From contig CAMBEQ010000006.1 of NCBI GenBank assembly GCA_945865545.1, positions 19,007-83,006 on the forward strand: a stretch of DNA of 64,000 nt. The letters are read 5' to 3'. The notes below the pieces were generated by a model. It saw nothing but the letters and a program-made list of their open reading frames with translations. It did no database searches and was not told the DNA's origin. The stretch is from Sediminibacterium ginsengisoli. GTDB taxonomy: Bacteria > Bacteroidota > Bacteroidia > Chitinophagales > Chitinophagaceae. Below are positions 1 through 9,358 of the stretch, piece after piece. Both the position numbers and the translations under genes were made by a program. The stretch's first letter is position 1, and every line of letters starts with the position of its first letter.

Positions 1-1004
1 CAAAAGCAAAAGCATTCGCGGAACAATGGGGTTATGAAAGTTTTGAAACCGATTGGAGAAAATTAATAGCACGTCCCGATATTGATGCAGTAGATATTTG
101 CACACCCAATGATACGCATGCTGAAATTGCTATTGCAGCAGCTGCAGCAGGAAAAATGATTCTTTGTGAAAAACCATTAGCAAGAGATTTAGCAGAATCA
201 CAAGGCATGGTAGATGCTATTGAAAAAGCGGGGGTTAAAAATACGGTATGGTATAATTATCGTCGCTTGCCAGCAGTGACTTTGGCCAAAGAAATTATTG
301 ATTCAGGAAAATTGGGAAAAATATTTCATTACCGTGCTAATTTTTTACAAGACTGGACCATCAATGAAAACTTACCACAAGGAGGAGAAGGGCTTTGGCG
401 CATGGATGCAGCCGTAGCTGGATCAGGGGTACTGGGGGATTTACTATCTCATTGTATTGATACGGCGATGTGGTTAAACGGCGGTATCAAAGATGTGTCT
501 GCTATGACAGAAACTTTTGTGAAAGAGCGTATGCATCAATTATCAGGGAAAGTGGAAGCTGTAAAAATTGATGACGCTTGTTCTTTTTTATGTCATTTTA
601 ATAATGGTTCATTGGGTTTGTTTGAATCTACAAGATATGCACGCGGCCACAAAGCTTTATACACTTTTGAAATAAATGGTGCCAATGCTTCTATTCGTTG
701 GGATTTACACGATTTAAATAAATTAGAGTTGTATGATAATGCAGATGAGTCAAAATTAAAAGGGTGGAGAACTATACATATTACCGATGGAGATCATCCT
801 TACATGGATAAGTGGTGGGTACCTGGATTGAGTATTGGGTATGAACATTCTTTTGTACATCAAGTGGCAGATTTTTTAAAGAGCATAGAAACAGGAGCGC
901 CATGTTCTCCTACTTTTAAAGAAGCATTAGATACACAAAAAGTTTGTCAAGCAGTGGCCGAATCAGCTGCTACACGCAGTTGGAAAGATTGTGGGGTATT
1001 ATAA
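1..1004 (+). CDS. Gfo/Idh/MocA family oxidoreductase (5' end missing)
   Basis: This is the C-terminal part of an NAD(P)-dependent oxidoreductase of the Gfo/Idh/MocA family, which oxidises or reduces sugar-ring hydroxyls. The frame is open to the left edge (codons start at base 3), so the gene begins upstream of the window and the ATG at 156 is internal. The visible protein starts in the second half of the Rossmann domain. It carries the family signature DICTPNDTH, then EKPLARD, whose Lys is the conserved catalytic lysine, and later the SHCIDTAMW helix of the C-terminal alpha/beta domain. A DUF1080 gene follows after 37 nt, a pairing common in Bacteroidota sugar-degradation loci. The substrate cannot be read from the sequence. 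Confidence 0.92.
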   Translation, partial: KAKAFAEQWGYESFETDWRKLIARPDIDAVDICTPNDTHAEIAIAAAAAGKMILCEKPLARDLAESQGMVDAIEKAGVKNTVWYNYRRLPAVTLAKEIIDSGKLGKIFHYRANFLQDWTINENLPQGGEGLWRMDAAVAGSGVLGDLLSHCIDTAMWLNGGIKDVSAMTETFVKERMHQLSGKVEAVKIDDACSFLCHFNNGSLGLFESTRYARGHKALYTFEINGANASIRWDLHDLNKLELYDNADESKLKGWRTIHITDGDHPYMDKWWVPGLSIGYEHSFVHQVADFLKSIETGAPCSPTFKEALDTQKVCQAVAESAATRSWKDCGVL

Positions 1005-1041
1005 ATAAATATTTTGTAGATAAAAATTAATTAAAAATTGT

Positions 1042-1746
1042 ATGAACCAAAAATTGTATTTCCGTTTTGCCCTTGCTTTAATTATTCTAAGTAATGTATT
1101 AATAGCAGAAGCGCAACAAACAGGTCAGTTTATTAAAATGTTTGATGGCAAGTCTATGAAGGGTTGGGAGGCAGATACTACTTTTTGGAAAGTGAAGGAC
1201 AATAGTTTTGTAGGAGAAGTAACAGCGAAAACGCCTATTAAAACAAATACTTTTTTAATTTGGAGAGGCGGCCTTCCAGCTAATTTTGAATTTAAAGCAA
1301 AATATAAAATTAGTCCCGAAGGAAATAGTGGAATAAATTATAGGAGTGAAGAATTACCAGATATTAAATATGCTTTAAAAGGATATCAAGCGGATATAGA
1401 TGGCGGCAATGTGTATTCTGGACAAAATTATGAAGAACGTGGTCGAGGATTTTTAGCCAAGCGTGGCGAAATTGCTTTATTAAAAACAGATAAGGAACCT
1501 ACTATAACGGGTTCCGTGGGCAATTCAGATGCCTTAAAAAGAAATATCAAAGAAGGCGATTGGAATGAGATACATATAATAGTGAATAATAATCGCATGA
1601 AACATTATATCAATGGAGTATTGATGAGTGATGTGACCGATGAGGATTTAGTTAAGCGTAAAATGAAAGGCCTATTAGGTTTACAAGTTCATGTAATGGC
1701 AACGATGAAAGTGGAATACCGCGACCTATATATAAAGCAGCTTTAA
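1042..1746 (+). CDS. Secreted DUF1080 (3-keto-disaccharide hydrolase-like) protein
   Basis: The 234-residue protein has a Sec signal peptide (about residues 1-24, ending AEA before QQTGQ) and a single DUF1080 concanavalin-like beta-sandwich. Family hallmarks are FDGKSMKGWE near the mature N terminus, EGNSGINYRSE in the middle, and GDWNEIHI followed by HYINGVLMSDV near the end. Some DUF1080 proteins hydrolyse 3-keto-glycosides made by Gfo/Idh/MocA-type dehydrogenases. The upstream gene is such an oxidoreductase, so a joint 3-keto-sugar pathway is a reasonable inference but is not proven. It probably acts in the periplasm and is cotranscribed with the upstream gene. Confidence 0.88.
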   Translation: MNQKLYFRFALALIILSNVLIAEAQQTGQFIKMFDGKSMKGWEADTTFWKVKDNSFVGEVTAKTPIKTNTFLIWRGGLPANFEFKAKYKISPEGNSGINYRSEELPDIKYALKGYQADIDGGNVYSGQNYEERGRGFLAKRGEIALLKTDKEPTITGSVGNSDALKRNIKEGDWNEIHIIVNNNRMKHYINGVLMSDVTDEDLVKRKMKGLLGLQVHVMATMKVEYRDLYIKQL

Positions 1747-1860
1747 GCAGCACAAAAGCTTACTTCTAAGTCTCATCTATCAAAAAGGGGGGAATTGCTC
1801 AATTTTTTTGAATACCTAGTACAATTTTAAGTAATTGATTTTCAATCATTTAATAGATAA

Positions 1861-1908
1861 TTAGTAAAAAACTAATCAAATTAGCAAAAAAATACTAAAT
1901 ATTTTAGT
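1861..1908. promoter_or_regulatory. Cluster of inverted repeats upstream of recA (candidate operator)
   Basis: Three overlapping or adjacent palindromes share ACTAA/TTAGT half-sites: TTAGT-N5-ACTAA (1861-1875), CTAAT-N3-ATTAG (1872-1884) and ACTAAA-TAT-TTTAGT (1894-1908). The last lies where the -33 element of the recA promoter would be. This is a plausible repressor site, perhaps for a LexA-like SOS regulator, but the binding protein is unknown and the region is AT-rich. Confidence 0.35.
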
Positions 1909-1926
1909 TTATTAACAATTTATCCC

Positions 1927-1934
1927 TATCTTCA
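1927..1934 (+). promoter_or_regulatory. Candidate -7 promoter element of recA
   Basis: TATCTTCA resembles the Bacteroidota -7 element TAnnTTTG/TAnnTTCG and ends 34 nt before the recA ATG. No convincing -33 TTTG is visible; an AT-rich palindrome occupies that position. Confidence 0.4.
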
Positions 1935-1968
1935 CATAAATATTAAAGAAAACATAAAACGACTAACC

Positions 1969-2985
1969 ATGAGTAACCCAAACGTAGAAAAACTAAAAGC
2001 ATTAAAATTAACCATTGACAAAATTGACAAAGATTATGGCAAAGGAAGTGTGATGATGATGAATGAAAGAAGTCAAGAACCTCAAGAAGTAATATCAACA
2101 GGATCCATTGGATTAGATACCGCACTTGGAATTGGCGGTTTGCCAAAAGGAAGAATTGTAGAAATATATGGACCAGAGTCTTCTGGTAAAACAACAGTAG
2201 CCATTCATGTTATTGCAGAAGCACAAAAAAAAGGTGGTATGTGTGCTATCATAGATGCAGAACATGCTTTTGATAGTGCCTATGCAAAAAAATTAGGAGT
2301 GGATGTAGATAATTTATTAGTATCCCAACCAGATTATGGCGAACAAGCATTAGAAATTGCAGATAGATTAATTTTATCAGGGGCAATAGATGTATTGGTC
2401 ATAGATTCAGTGGCAGCATTGGTTCCAAAGAGCGAGCTAGAAGGTGAAATGGGTGATAGTAAAATGGGATTACATGCAAGATTAATGAGTCAAGCATTAA
2501 GAAAATTAACGGCTACTATTAATAAAACAAATACCATTTGTATTTTCATTAATCAACTAAGAGAAAAAATTGGAATCGTATTTGGTAATCCAGAAACTAC
2601 TACAGGAGGAAATGCCTTAAAGTTTTATGCTTCCGTAAGATTAGATATTAGAAGAATGGCACAAAGTAAAGATGGTGATGAAGCAATAGGAAATAGAGTT
2701 AAAGTAAAAGTGGTTAAAAATAAGGTAGCGCCGCCTTTTAGAGCAGCAGAGTTTGAAATTATTTTTGGAGAAGGCATTAGTAAAATTGGAGAAATAATTG
2801 ATATGGGCGTGGAATTAGAGATTATTCAAAAAAGCGGAAGCTGGTTTAGTTATGATAGCAACAAACTAGGACAAGGTCGCGACTCAGTTAAAACCATATT
2901 ACACGATAATCCAGAGATGGCCAATGAAATAGAAGCAAAAATTAGGGCCAAAATTGCTTTAAAAGCAGAAGAAGCCGCTAAGTAA
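1969..2985 (+). CDS. recA: Recombinase RecA
   Basis: RecA (338 aa, normal length) is the ATP-dependent DNA strand-exchange protein of homologous recombination and the SOS co-protease. Walker A is GPESSGKT (residues 68-75), followed by [11 protein letters not shown], the Walker B strand [22 protein letters not shown], the L2 loop with [10 protein letters not shown] and [21 protein letters not shown], and a Lys/Ala-rich C-terminal tail. The ATG fits the family N terminus. The gene appears monocistronic, with a palindrome-rich upstream region and its own terminator hairpin downstream at 3032-3061. recX is not adjacent here; it lies 14 kb away. Confidence 0.99.
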   Translation: MSNPNVEKLKALKLTIDKIDKDYGKGSVMMMNERSQEPQEVISTGSIGLDTALGIGGLPKGRIVEIYGPESSGKTTVAIHVIAEAQKKGGMCAIIDAEHAFDSAYAKKLGVDVDNLLVSQPDYGEQALEIADRLILSGAIDVLVIDSVAALVPKSELEGEMGDSKMGLHARLMSQALRKLTATINKTNTICIFINQLREKIGIVFGNPETTTGGNALKFYASVRLDIRRMAQSKDGDEAIGNRVKVKVVKNKVAPPFRAAEFEIIFGEGISKIGEIIDMGVELEIIQKSGSWFSYDSNKLGQGRDSVKTILHDNPEMANEIEAKIRAKIALKAEEAAK

Positions 2986-3031
2986 TAATTATAGATCAGC
3001 GAAATATTTGTTTTTTAGGGTTAGTTAGTAT

Positions 3032-3061
3032 AAACCGCATCATTTATGGTGCGGTTTTTTT
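3032..3061 (+). terminator. Rho-independent terminator of recA
   Basis: AAACCGCA (3032-3039) pairs with TGCGGTTT (3050-3057) around a CAT/ATG inner stem and is followed by a T run. It lies 47 nt after the recA stop. Confidence 0.8.
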
Positions 3062-3080
3062 ATATTTATAAAAAAATAAA

Positions 3081-3953
3081 TTGCTTTATTTATTTAAACA
3101 AATACTTCGAGCTGCACTTTGGATTTTCTGTGCAGAAATTAATATAAAAAATAAGGCTTTATTAAATCAAAAAGGCCCTTTATTAATAATAGCTAATCAT
3201 CCGAACTCTTTTCTAGATGCGGTTATAATAGGATCCAACTACAATAGAAGAATACATTTTCTGGCAAGAGGAGATGTCTTTACAAAAAGACACCATCGTT
3301 TTTTATTAGGATTATTAAATATGATTCCTGTATATAGAATAAGAGAAGGAAAAGAATTCTTACATCTTAATGACTACGCTTTTGAAAAATCAGTAGCGCT
3401 ATTAAAAAAAGAAGAAGCAGTATTAATTTTTATAGAAGGCACTTGTGTCAATAAAAATGAATTACAACCGTTTAAAAAAGGAACTGCAAGAATTCTAGAA
3501 ACAGCGCAGTCGATGGGGGTTAACCCAACCATTCTTTTGGCTGGCCTTTATTATAATAATTTTAGAGGAATTGGAAAACGCGTAAACCTTTGTTTAGAGG
3601 AATTTAAAAATCCACCTAACATCACTTGTTCAAAAGATAGGGTGGTTTTTAATAGTCTTGTTTTTACTGCATTAGAAAAATTAATATTACCAATTACGCG
3701 TCCTGTGATTTACAACAAAAATTTATTTTATTATATTCATCTAAAATATTATAAAATAATAGAAAAGAGGGTTAGTAAGGCAACCCAAGGAACTGTATTT
3801 TATGATTCAGTTTTCTTTAGCGCATTACTTTTTACCTACCCCCTATTTTTACTATTAATTTTTGGTCTTCTTATGCTTTTAAAAATACCACAACCAATTA
3901 TTTTTATTACCTTGTTGTGTATTCCAATATTTGGAAAACGAACTATAGCATAA
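3081..3953 (+). CDS. 1-acyl-glycerol-3-phosphate acyltransferase-like (PlsC family)
   Basis: The 290-residue protein has the PlsC/LPLAT acyltransferase fold. The catalytic His motif is NHPNSFLDA (H40, D46; the longer HX5D spacing seen in Bacteroidota homologues) and the substrate motif FIEGT is at residues 117-121. A hydrophobic C terminus (about 240-285) suggests membrane anchoring. It probably transfers an acyl chain to a lysophospholipid or glycolipid. The only start codon between the in-frame stop at 3069 and the conserved region is TTG at 3081, so a TTG start is needed. mgsA follows after 10 nt. A second, shorter PlsC-like gene lies at 29195-29758. Confidence 0.88.
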   Translation: MLYLFKQILRAALWIFCAEINIKNKALLNQKGPLLIIANHPNSFLDAVIIGSNYNRRIHFLARGDVFTKRHHRFLLGLLNMIPVYRIREGKEFLHLNDYAFEKSVALLKKEEAVLIFIEGTCVNKNELQPFKKGTARILETAQSMGVNPTILLAGLYYNNFRGIGKRVNLCLEEFKNPPNITCSKDRVVFNSLVFTALEKLILPITRPVIYNKNLFYYIHLKYYKIIEKRVSKATQGTVFYDSVFFSALLFTYPLFLLLIFGLLMLLKIPQPIIFITLLCIPIFGKRTIA

Positions 3954-3963
3954 AATAAAAAAA

Positions 3964-4422
3964 ATGAGAAACAATAATATTAGAAAACTAGAAAAAAGAA
4001 AAAAAATCGCCCTCATTGCCCATGATAATAAAAAAAAGGATCTAATTGAATGGGCAATTTATAATAAAGTAGCCCTTGCTAAGCATAGCTTGGTGGCTAC
4101 AGGAACTACTGGAAAATTAATTGAAGAAGCACTGGATCAGCCAGTTAAAAAATTATTAAGTGGTCCTCTTGGCGGTGATCAGCAAATAGGCGCAATGATT
4201 GCTACTGGAGACATTGATGTCATATTTTTCTTTTTTGATCCTATGGAAGCACAGCCACATGACAGTGATGTAAAAGCTTTATTAAGATTAGCCGTTGCTT
4301 GGAATTTACCCATGGCCTGTGATAGAACCACAGCCGATTTTTTAATGACTTCTCGATTTATGCAAGAAGTGTATGAATATGAACTTCCTAATTATACCCA
4401 TTATTTAAATAGAAATATTTAA
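3964..4422 (+). CDS. mgsA: Methylglyoxal synthase
   Basis: MgsA (152 aa) converts dihydroxyacetone phosphate to methylglyoxal and phosphate, a bypass that relieves phosphate limitation. The fold markers are IALIAHDNKK (His20), ATGTTGKLI (phosphate binding), SGPLGGDQQIGA with the catalytic Asp at about residue 72, DPMEAQPHDSD with His99, and the closing ACDRTTADFLMTS. Length and motifs match the family. It lies 10 nt after the acyltransferase, so the two are probably cotranscribed. Confidence 0.97.
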   Translation: MRNNNIRKLEKRKKIALIAHDNKKKDLIEWAIYNKVALAKHSLVATGTTGKLIEEALDQPVKKLLSGPLGGDQQIGAMIATGDIDVIFFFFDPMEAQPHDSDVKALLRLAVAWNLPMACDRTTADFLMTSRFMQEVYEYELPNYTHYLNRNI

Positions 4423-4444
4423 GCTCACTTAAAATTAAAATAGT

Positions 4445-6661
4445 ATGAAAAAGCAATCAATTTTATTTTGTTCTGCATTGGTTTTACTTATCGTAGGAAC
4501 TACTTATACAAGCAATGCACAAAATACATTGTTAGGGTTTAAAAATGTAGATAAAGAAAATAAAATAGAAAAAGATTTTGATGCACAGCTTAGTGCAAAA
4601 AGAGTGGGTGAAAATATAAAACTTTTATCATCTGTTCCACACCATATCGGATCCATAGGGGGCAAATTTGTAGCGGAACAAATTGCTAAAACATTTAGAG
4701 AAAATGGTTGGGATACAAAAATAGAAACCTACCAAGTTTTATTTCCAACACCCATTACTAGATTATTAGAAATGAAGGGCAGCACTAATTACAAAGCCCA
4801 ATTAAAAGAGTATGCTGTAAAAGAAGATGCCACTTCTAATCAAGCAGACCAACTACCCACCTATAATTGTTGGAGTGCCGATGGAGATGTAAATGCACAG
4901 CTTGTATTTGTAAATTATGGTTTGCCAGAAGATTATGAAACACTTGCTAAATATGGGATTGATGTAAAAGGAAAAATAGTTATTGCAAAGTATGGTCGTA
5001 GTTGGAGAGGGATTAAACCAAAAGTGGCACAAGAACACGGAGCCATTGGCTGTTTAATTTATTCAGATCCCATGGATGATGGTTATACAGCAGGAGATAC
5101 TTATCCAACAGGAGCGTATAAAAATGATCAAACTGTTCAAAGAGGTTCGATTATGGATATGGTTGTTTATCCGGGCGATCCAACTACGCCTAATATTGGT
5201 TCTATAGAAGGAGTCAATCGAGTAGACCATACCGAAGCACAAAATTTATTAAAGATTCCAGTTCTACCAATAAGCTATGGAGATGCAACTCCCCTATTAA
5301 AAGATATGGCAGGTCCTGTCGCACCAAAAGAATGGGCGGGTTCACTCCCTTTCACTTATCATATTGGACCTAGTAAATCTACCGTTCATTTGAAGGTTGC
5401 TTTTGATTGGAAAATTCGCCCTGCATTAAATGTTATTGCTACTATTAAAGGTTCAGAATATCCCGATCAGTGGGTCATTAGAGGAAACCATCATGATGGA
5501 TGGGTGAATGGGGCTTCAGATCCTATAAGTGGTATGGCTTCTGAATTAGAAGAGGCTATTGCTATTGGTGGTTTGTTAAAACAAGGCTGGCGTCCAAAAA
5601 GAACATTGGTTTATTGTGCTTGGGATGGTGAAGAACCTGGATTGTTAGGTTCTACGGAGTGGGTAGAAAACCATGCAGCCGAGTTACAATTAAAAGCGGT
5701 GGCTTATATTAATTCAGATGGAAATGGTCGTGGGTTTATGGGCGCAGAGGGTTCTCATGCTTTTGCACCTATGATTACAGAAATTAGCAAAGACGTAATC
5801 GATCCTCAAACGGGTGTTTCTGTTTTTGAAAGATCAAAAGCAAAAAGAGCAACTAGCGCGTCATCAAGTAAAGCAAAAAAAGAAGCCTTTGAGTCAACAG
5901 CTTATCCACTTGGCGCCTTGGGTGCAGGCTCAGACTATTCTTCTTTTATTCAACATCTTGGCGTGCCATCTTTAAATATTGGTTATGGTGGTGAAAATGA
6001 TGGCGGTGAATACCATTCTATTTATGATTCTTATGATAACTATATTAGATTTAAAGATCCTGGTTTTGAATATGGTGTAGCGCTAGCTAAAACGACCGGT
6101 CGTGTTGCTTTGCGTTTAGCAGAAGCCGATGTTTTACCTTTTGATTTTAGAAATTTACATACTACTATTAAAGGCTACGTCAATGAGTTAATATCCAATG
6201 TGGATCAAATGCGAGAAAAAGCAAAAGTAGAAAATGAACTTATTGCAAAGAAAGCCTACCTAATTGCAGCCGATCCAAAAGAAGGCTTAAAAACGCCTAC
6301 TGCAGAAGTAGAAGTTCCGTTTATTGATTTCTCTTTAATTTTAAATGCATTATCAAAACTTGAAAAGGCAGCTGCACATATTGAACAATCCAAAACAAGT
6401 GCGGATGTAAATAAAATAACAAATTTAAATGCTAAAATCTTTGCAGCAGAACAGCAGCTTTTAACCACTACAGGACTTCCTCGTAGACCTTGGTTTAAAC
6501 ACAGCATTTACGCACCAGGATTTTATACTGGCTATGGTGTAAAAACCGTTCCAGGAGTTAGAGAAGCCATTGAACAAAAAGATTGGAAAGAAACCAATGA
6601 ACAAATTATAGAAGTTTCTAAAGCAATAGATAGACTTTCCGCCTATTTAGATGCCTTATAG
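4445..6661 (+). CDS. Secreted M28 family metallopeptidase with PA domain (glutamate carboxypeptidase II-like)
   Basis: The 738-residue zinc exopeptidase has a signal peptide (residues 1-25, ending SNA before QNTLL), a protease-associated domain (around residues 140-270, with KGKIVIAKYG and HGAIGCLIYSDP), the M28 catalytic domain, and a C-terminal transferrin-receptor-like dimerisation domain. Visible metal and catalytic residues are NHHDGWVNGASDP (His and bridging Asp), DGEEPGLLGSTEW (general base and metal Glu), NSDGNG and YHSIYDSYD (His). This is the layout of PSMA/N-acetylated-alpha-linked acidic dipeptidases. A role in periplasmic peptide scavenging is inferred. It is followed closely by uvrB, which is functionally unrelated. 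Confidence 0.93.
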   Translation: MKKQSILFCSALVLLIVGTTYTSNAQNTLLGFKNVDKENKIEKDFDAQLSAKRVGENIKLLSSVPHHIGSIGGKFVAEQIAKTFRENGWDTKIETYQVLFPTPITRLLEMKGSTNYKAQLKEYAVKEDATSNQADQLPTYNCWSADGDVNAQLVFVNYGLPEDYETLAKYGIDVKGKIVIAKYGRSWRGIKPKVAQEHGAIGCLIYSDPMDDGYTAGDTYPTGAYKNDQTVQRGSIMDMVVYPGDPTTPNIGSIEGVNRVDHTEAQNLLKIPVLPISYGDATPLLKDMAGPVAPKEWAGSLPFTYHIGPSKSTVHLKVAFDWKIRPALNVIATIKGSEYPDQWVIRGNHHDGWVNGASDPISGMASELEEAIAIGGLLKQGWRPKRTLVYCAWDGEEPGLLGSTEWVENHAAELQLKAVAYINSDGNGRGFMGAEGSHAFAPMITEISKDVIDPQTGVSVFERSKAKRATSASSSKAKKEAFESTAYPLGALGAGSDYSSFIQHLGVPSLNIGYGGENDGGEYHSIYDSYDNYIRFKDPGFEYGVALAKTTGRVALRLAEADVLPFDFRNLHTTIKGYVNELISNVDQMREKAKVENELIAKKAYLIAADPKEGLKTPTAEVEVPFIDFSLILNALSKLEKAAAHIEQSKTSADVNKITNLNAKIFAAEQQLLTTTGLPRRPWFKHSIYAPGFYTGYGVKTVPGVREAIEQKDWKETNEQIIEVSKAIDRLSAYLDAL

Positions 6662-6676
6662 GATGTAAATTTGCCA

Positions 6677-8713
6677 ATGCCCTTTCAACTACAATCCACC
6701 TATACCCCTTCGGGCGATCAACCCTCGGCCATTAAACAACTTACCGAAGGGGTATTGGATGGGGAGCGCTATCAAACATTATTGGGGGTTACGGGTAGTG
6801 GTAAAACTTTTACCATTGCCAATCTCATTCAACATATTCAGCGACCCACTTTGGTGCTGACACATAATAAAACATTGGTGGCGCAATTGTATGGCGAGTT
6901 TAAACAATTTTTTCCCAACAATGCAGTAGGCTATTTTGTTTCTTATTACGATTATTATCAACCCGAAGCCTATTTACCCACATCTGGGGTTTACATTGAA
7001 AAAGATTTAAGTATTAATGAAGAGCTAGACAAGTTAAGGTTACAAGCCACTGCACAATTATTAAGTGGTCGTAGAGATATTATTATTGTTGCAAGTGTAA
7101 GTTGTATTTATGGAATGGGCAATCCAACAGAATATGAAAAAGGAATTATAAGAATTCAAAAAGGAATGGTAATAGCAAGACAAGCTTTTTTACATGCGCT
7201 CGTCAATAGTTTATATCACCGAACCGTTACCGAATTTGATAGAGGCTCATTTAGAGTTAATGGAGATACCGTAGATATTAGACTTCCCTATGTAGACTAT
7301 GGATATCGAATTACATTTTTTGGAGACGAAATAGAATCTATAGAAAGTTTAGAAATAGAAAGTGGAAAAAGGATTGAAGAAATGGAAAATGCAGCCATTT
7401 TTCCTGCTAATTTATATTTGGCGCCCAAAGAAATGGTTCAAGAAATTATTGCTGAAATACAAGATGAAATGCGTGCCCAGGTAGAGTATTTTAAAAGTAC
7501 TGGAAAACACTTAGAAGCACAAAGATTAAAAGAAAGAGTAGAATATGATATTGAAATGATTCGTGAGTTAGGCTACTGTACAGGCATTGAAAATTATTCT
7601 CGATTTTTTGATAGACGCATTCCAGGTACGAGACCCTTTTGTTTATTGGATTATTTTCCAAAAGATTTTTTATGCGTAGTAGACGAAAGCCACGTGACTA
7701 TTCCACAAATTTCAGGAATGTATGGAGGCGATAGAAGTAGAAAAATGAATTTGGTAGAATATGGTTTTAGATTACCTAGCGCCATGGACAATCGACCACT
7801 CAATTTTAATGAATTTGAAAATATCATAGGGCAATCTATTTTCGTAAGTGCTACACCTGGTGAATATGAATTAGAAAAAACAGGTGGTTTAATTATAGAA
7901 CAAGTGGTTCGCCCTACTGGTTTATTGGACCCGCCGATAGAAGTAAGGCCCACAAAAAATCAAATAGATAATTTATTAGAAGAAATTGCCATGCAGGTAG
8001 AAAAGGGGGACCGTGTTTTGGTGACCACCTTAACCAAAAAGATGGCTGAAGAAATGGATCGTTATTTAAGTCGCATTCAGATTAAGTCAAAATACATACA
8101 TAGTGATATTGACGCATTAGAAAGAGTAGAAATTTTAAGAGAGCTAAGATTGGGTATTATAGATGTTTTAGTAGGGGTCAATCTATTAAGAGAGGGACTT
8201 GATTTACCAGAGGTTTCCTTGGTAGTGGTATTGGACGCGGATAAAGAAGGATTTTTAAGAAATGAAAAATCTCTAACACAAACAGCTGGAAGAGCTGCTA
8301 GAAACGTAGATGGTCGGGTTATTTTTTATGCAGATCAAATCACGAAAAGCATGCAAAGAACTATAGATGAAACCAATAGAAGAAGAGATAAGCAAATAAA
8401 ATACAATGTAGAACACCATATCACTCCTACTACCATCGTAAAGAGTATCCAACAAGTGATGGCTCAATCGGCGGTATTAGATATTAAAGGGTATACGCTC
8501 AATAATATCAATATTAGAACTACAGATAATTTGAATATGGCGGCAGAGGCTGAAAATAGCTATACCACTATTCCACAAATAGAAAAAGCGATTAGTCAAA
8601 CTAAAAAACAAATGGATAAATTTGCTAAAGCCTTAGATTTTATGGAAGCGGCAAAACTAAGAGATGAAATGTATAGGTTAGAAACCCAACTTCAACAAAT
8701 GAAAAACTCATAA
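6677..8713 (+). CDS. uvrB: Excinuclease ABC subunit UvrB
   Basis: UvrB is the damage-verifying helicase-like subunit of nucleotide excision repair. From ATG 6677 it is 678 aa. It shows the N-terminal TPSGDQPSAI, Walker A GVTGSGKT, the beta-hairpin SYYDYYQPEAY, the DExH box VVDESHVT, helicase motifs V/VI (GVNLLREGLDLPEVSLV and QTAGRAARN), and a C-terminal UVR domain (IEKAISQTKKQMDKF then AKLRDEMYRLE) that contacts UvrC. A TTG at 6671 would add two residues; ATG 6677 matches the usual MPFQL-type N terminus. It lies 15 nt after the M28 peptidase gene. Confidence 0.98.
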   Translation: MPFQLQSTYTPSGDQPSAIKQLTEGVLDGERYQTLLGVTGSGKTFTIANLIQHIQRPTLVLTHNKTLVAQLYGEFKQFFPNNAVGYFVSYYDYYQPEAYLPTSGVYIEKDLSINEELDKLRLQATAQLLSGRRDIIIVASVSCIYGMGNPTEYEKGIIRIQKGMVIARQAFLHALVNSLYHRTVTEFDRGSFRVNGDTVDIRLPYVDYGYRITFFGDEIESIESLEIESGKRIEEMENAAIFPANLYLAPKEMVQEIIAEIQDEMRAQVEYFKSTGKHLEAQRLKERVEYDIEMIRELGYCTGIENYSRFFDRRIPGTRPFCLLDYFPKDFLCVVDESHVTIPQISGMYGGDRSRKMNLVEYGFRLPSAMDNRPLNFNEFENIIGQSIFVSATPGEYELEKTGGLIIEQVVRPTGLLDPPIEVRPTKNQIDNLLEEIAMQVEKGDRVLVTTLTKKMAEEMDRYLSRIQIKSKYIHSDIDALERVEILRELRLGIIDVLVGVNLLREGLDLPEVSLVVVLDADKEGFLRNEKSLTQTAGRAARNVDGRVIFYADQITKSMQRTIDETNRRRDKQIKYNVEHHITPTTIVKSIQQVMAQSAVLDIKGYTLNNINIRTTDNLNMAAEAENSYTTIPQIEKAISQTKKQMDKFAKALDFMEAAKLRDEMYRLETQLQQMKNS

Positions 8714-8725
8714 TTTATACAAATC

Positions 8726-9358
8726 ATGCAAGCTTTTCTAGAATCTATATACAATGGCCTACTTCAAACCACTTGGTTAGAATTAATTGCTGTTTTTTCT
8801 GGAATTATTTCGGTGTGGTATAGTCGTAAAGAAAATATATTAGTCTATCCTACCGGCTTACTCAATACAACCATTTATATTTATATTAGTTTACAGGGAC
8901 ACTTAATTGGTGAGGCAAGCGTTAATGTTTATTATACCCTGATGAGCCTATATGGATGGTATTTATGGACTAGGGTAGATCCAGATAAACATACCATTAT
9001 TTTACACATCACAAAAAGCTCATTAAATGATTGGCGAAACCAATTGCTATTTTTTGCAGGATTCTATTTAGTCATCTATTTTTCACTGGTATTTTTAAAA
9101 AAAGAATTTGCACCAGAAGCCATTCCTTGGGCTGACGCTTTAGCCAGCGCATCCGCTTATACAGCGATGTGGTTAATGGCAAAGAAAAAAGTGGAAAGTT
9201 GGTTTTGGTGGATAGTTACGAATATAGCATCGATACCTTTATATTTTATAAAGGGTTATGCATTTACAAGTGTACAATTTATTATTTTGTTAATTTTAGC
9301 CATCGCCGGATGGAAGTCTTGGCTAGATAAAGTAAACGCAAAGCACAATAATGAATAA
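8726..9358 (+). CDS. pnuC: Nicotinamide riboside transporter PnuC
   Basis: The 210-residue polytopic membrane protein is of the PnuC family, which moves nicotinamide riboside into the cell by facilitated diffusion coupled to its phosphorylation. About seven hydrophobic segments are visible. The signature WLMAKKKVESWFWWIVTN (substrate-stacking Trp residues) lies in the C-terminal third, with SRKENILVYPTGLLN near the N terminus. It overlaps the downstream nadR-like kinase by 8 nt, giving a transporter/kinase pair that traps the nucleoside by phosphorylation. Confidence 0.95.
   Translation: MQAFLESIYNGLLQTTWLELIAVFSGIISVWYSRKENILVYPTGLLNTTIYIYISLQGHLIGEASVNVYYTLMSLYGWYLWTRVDPDKHTIILHITKSSLNDWRNQLLFFAGFYLVIYFSLVFLKKEFAPEAIPWADALASASAYTAMWLMAKKKVESWFWWIVTNIASIPLYFIKGYAFTSVQFIILLILAIAGWKSWLDKVNAKHNNE

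Noticed and set aside
1943-2194. Minus-strand frame over the recA start
   Set aside because: Leucine-rich low-complexity translation produced by the recA codons read in antisense.
7651-7953. 100-codon minus-strand frame inside uvrB
   Set aside because: Antisense shadow of a strongly conserved gene, with no promoter and no recognisable domain.
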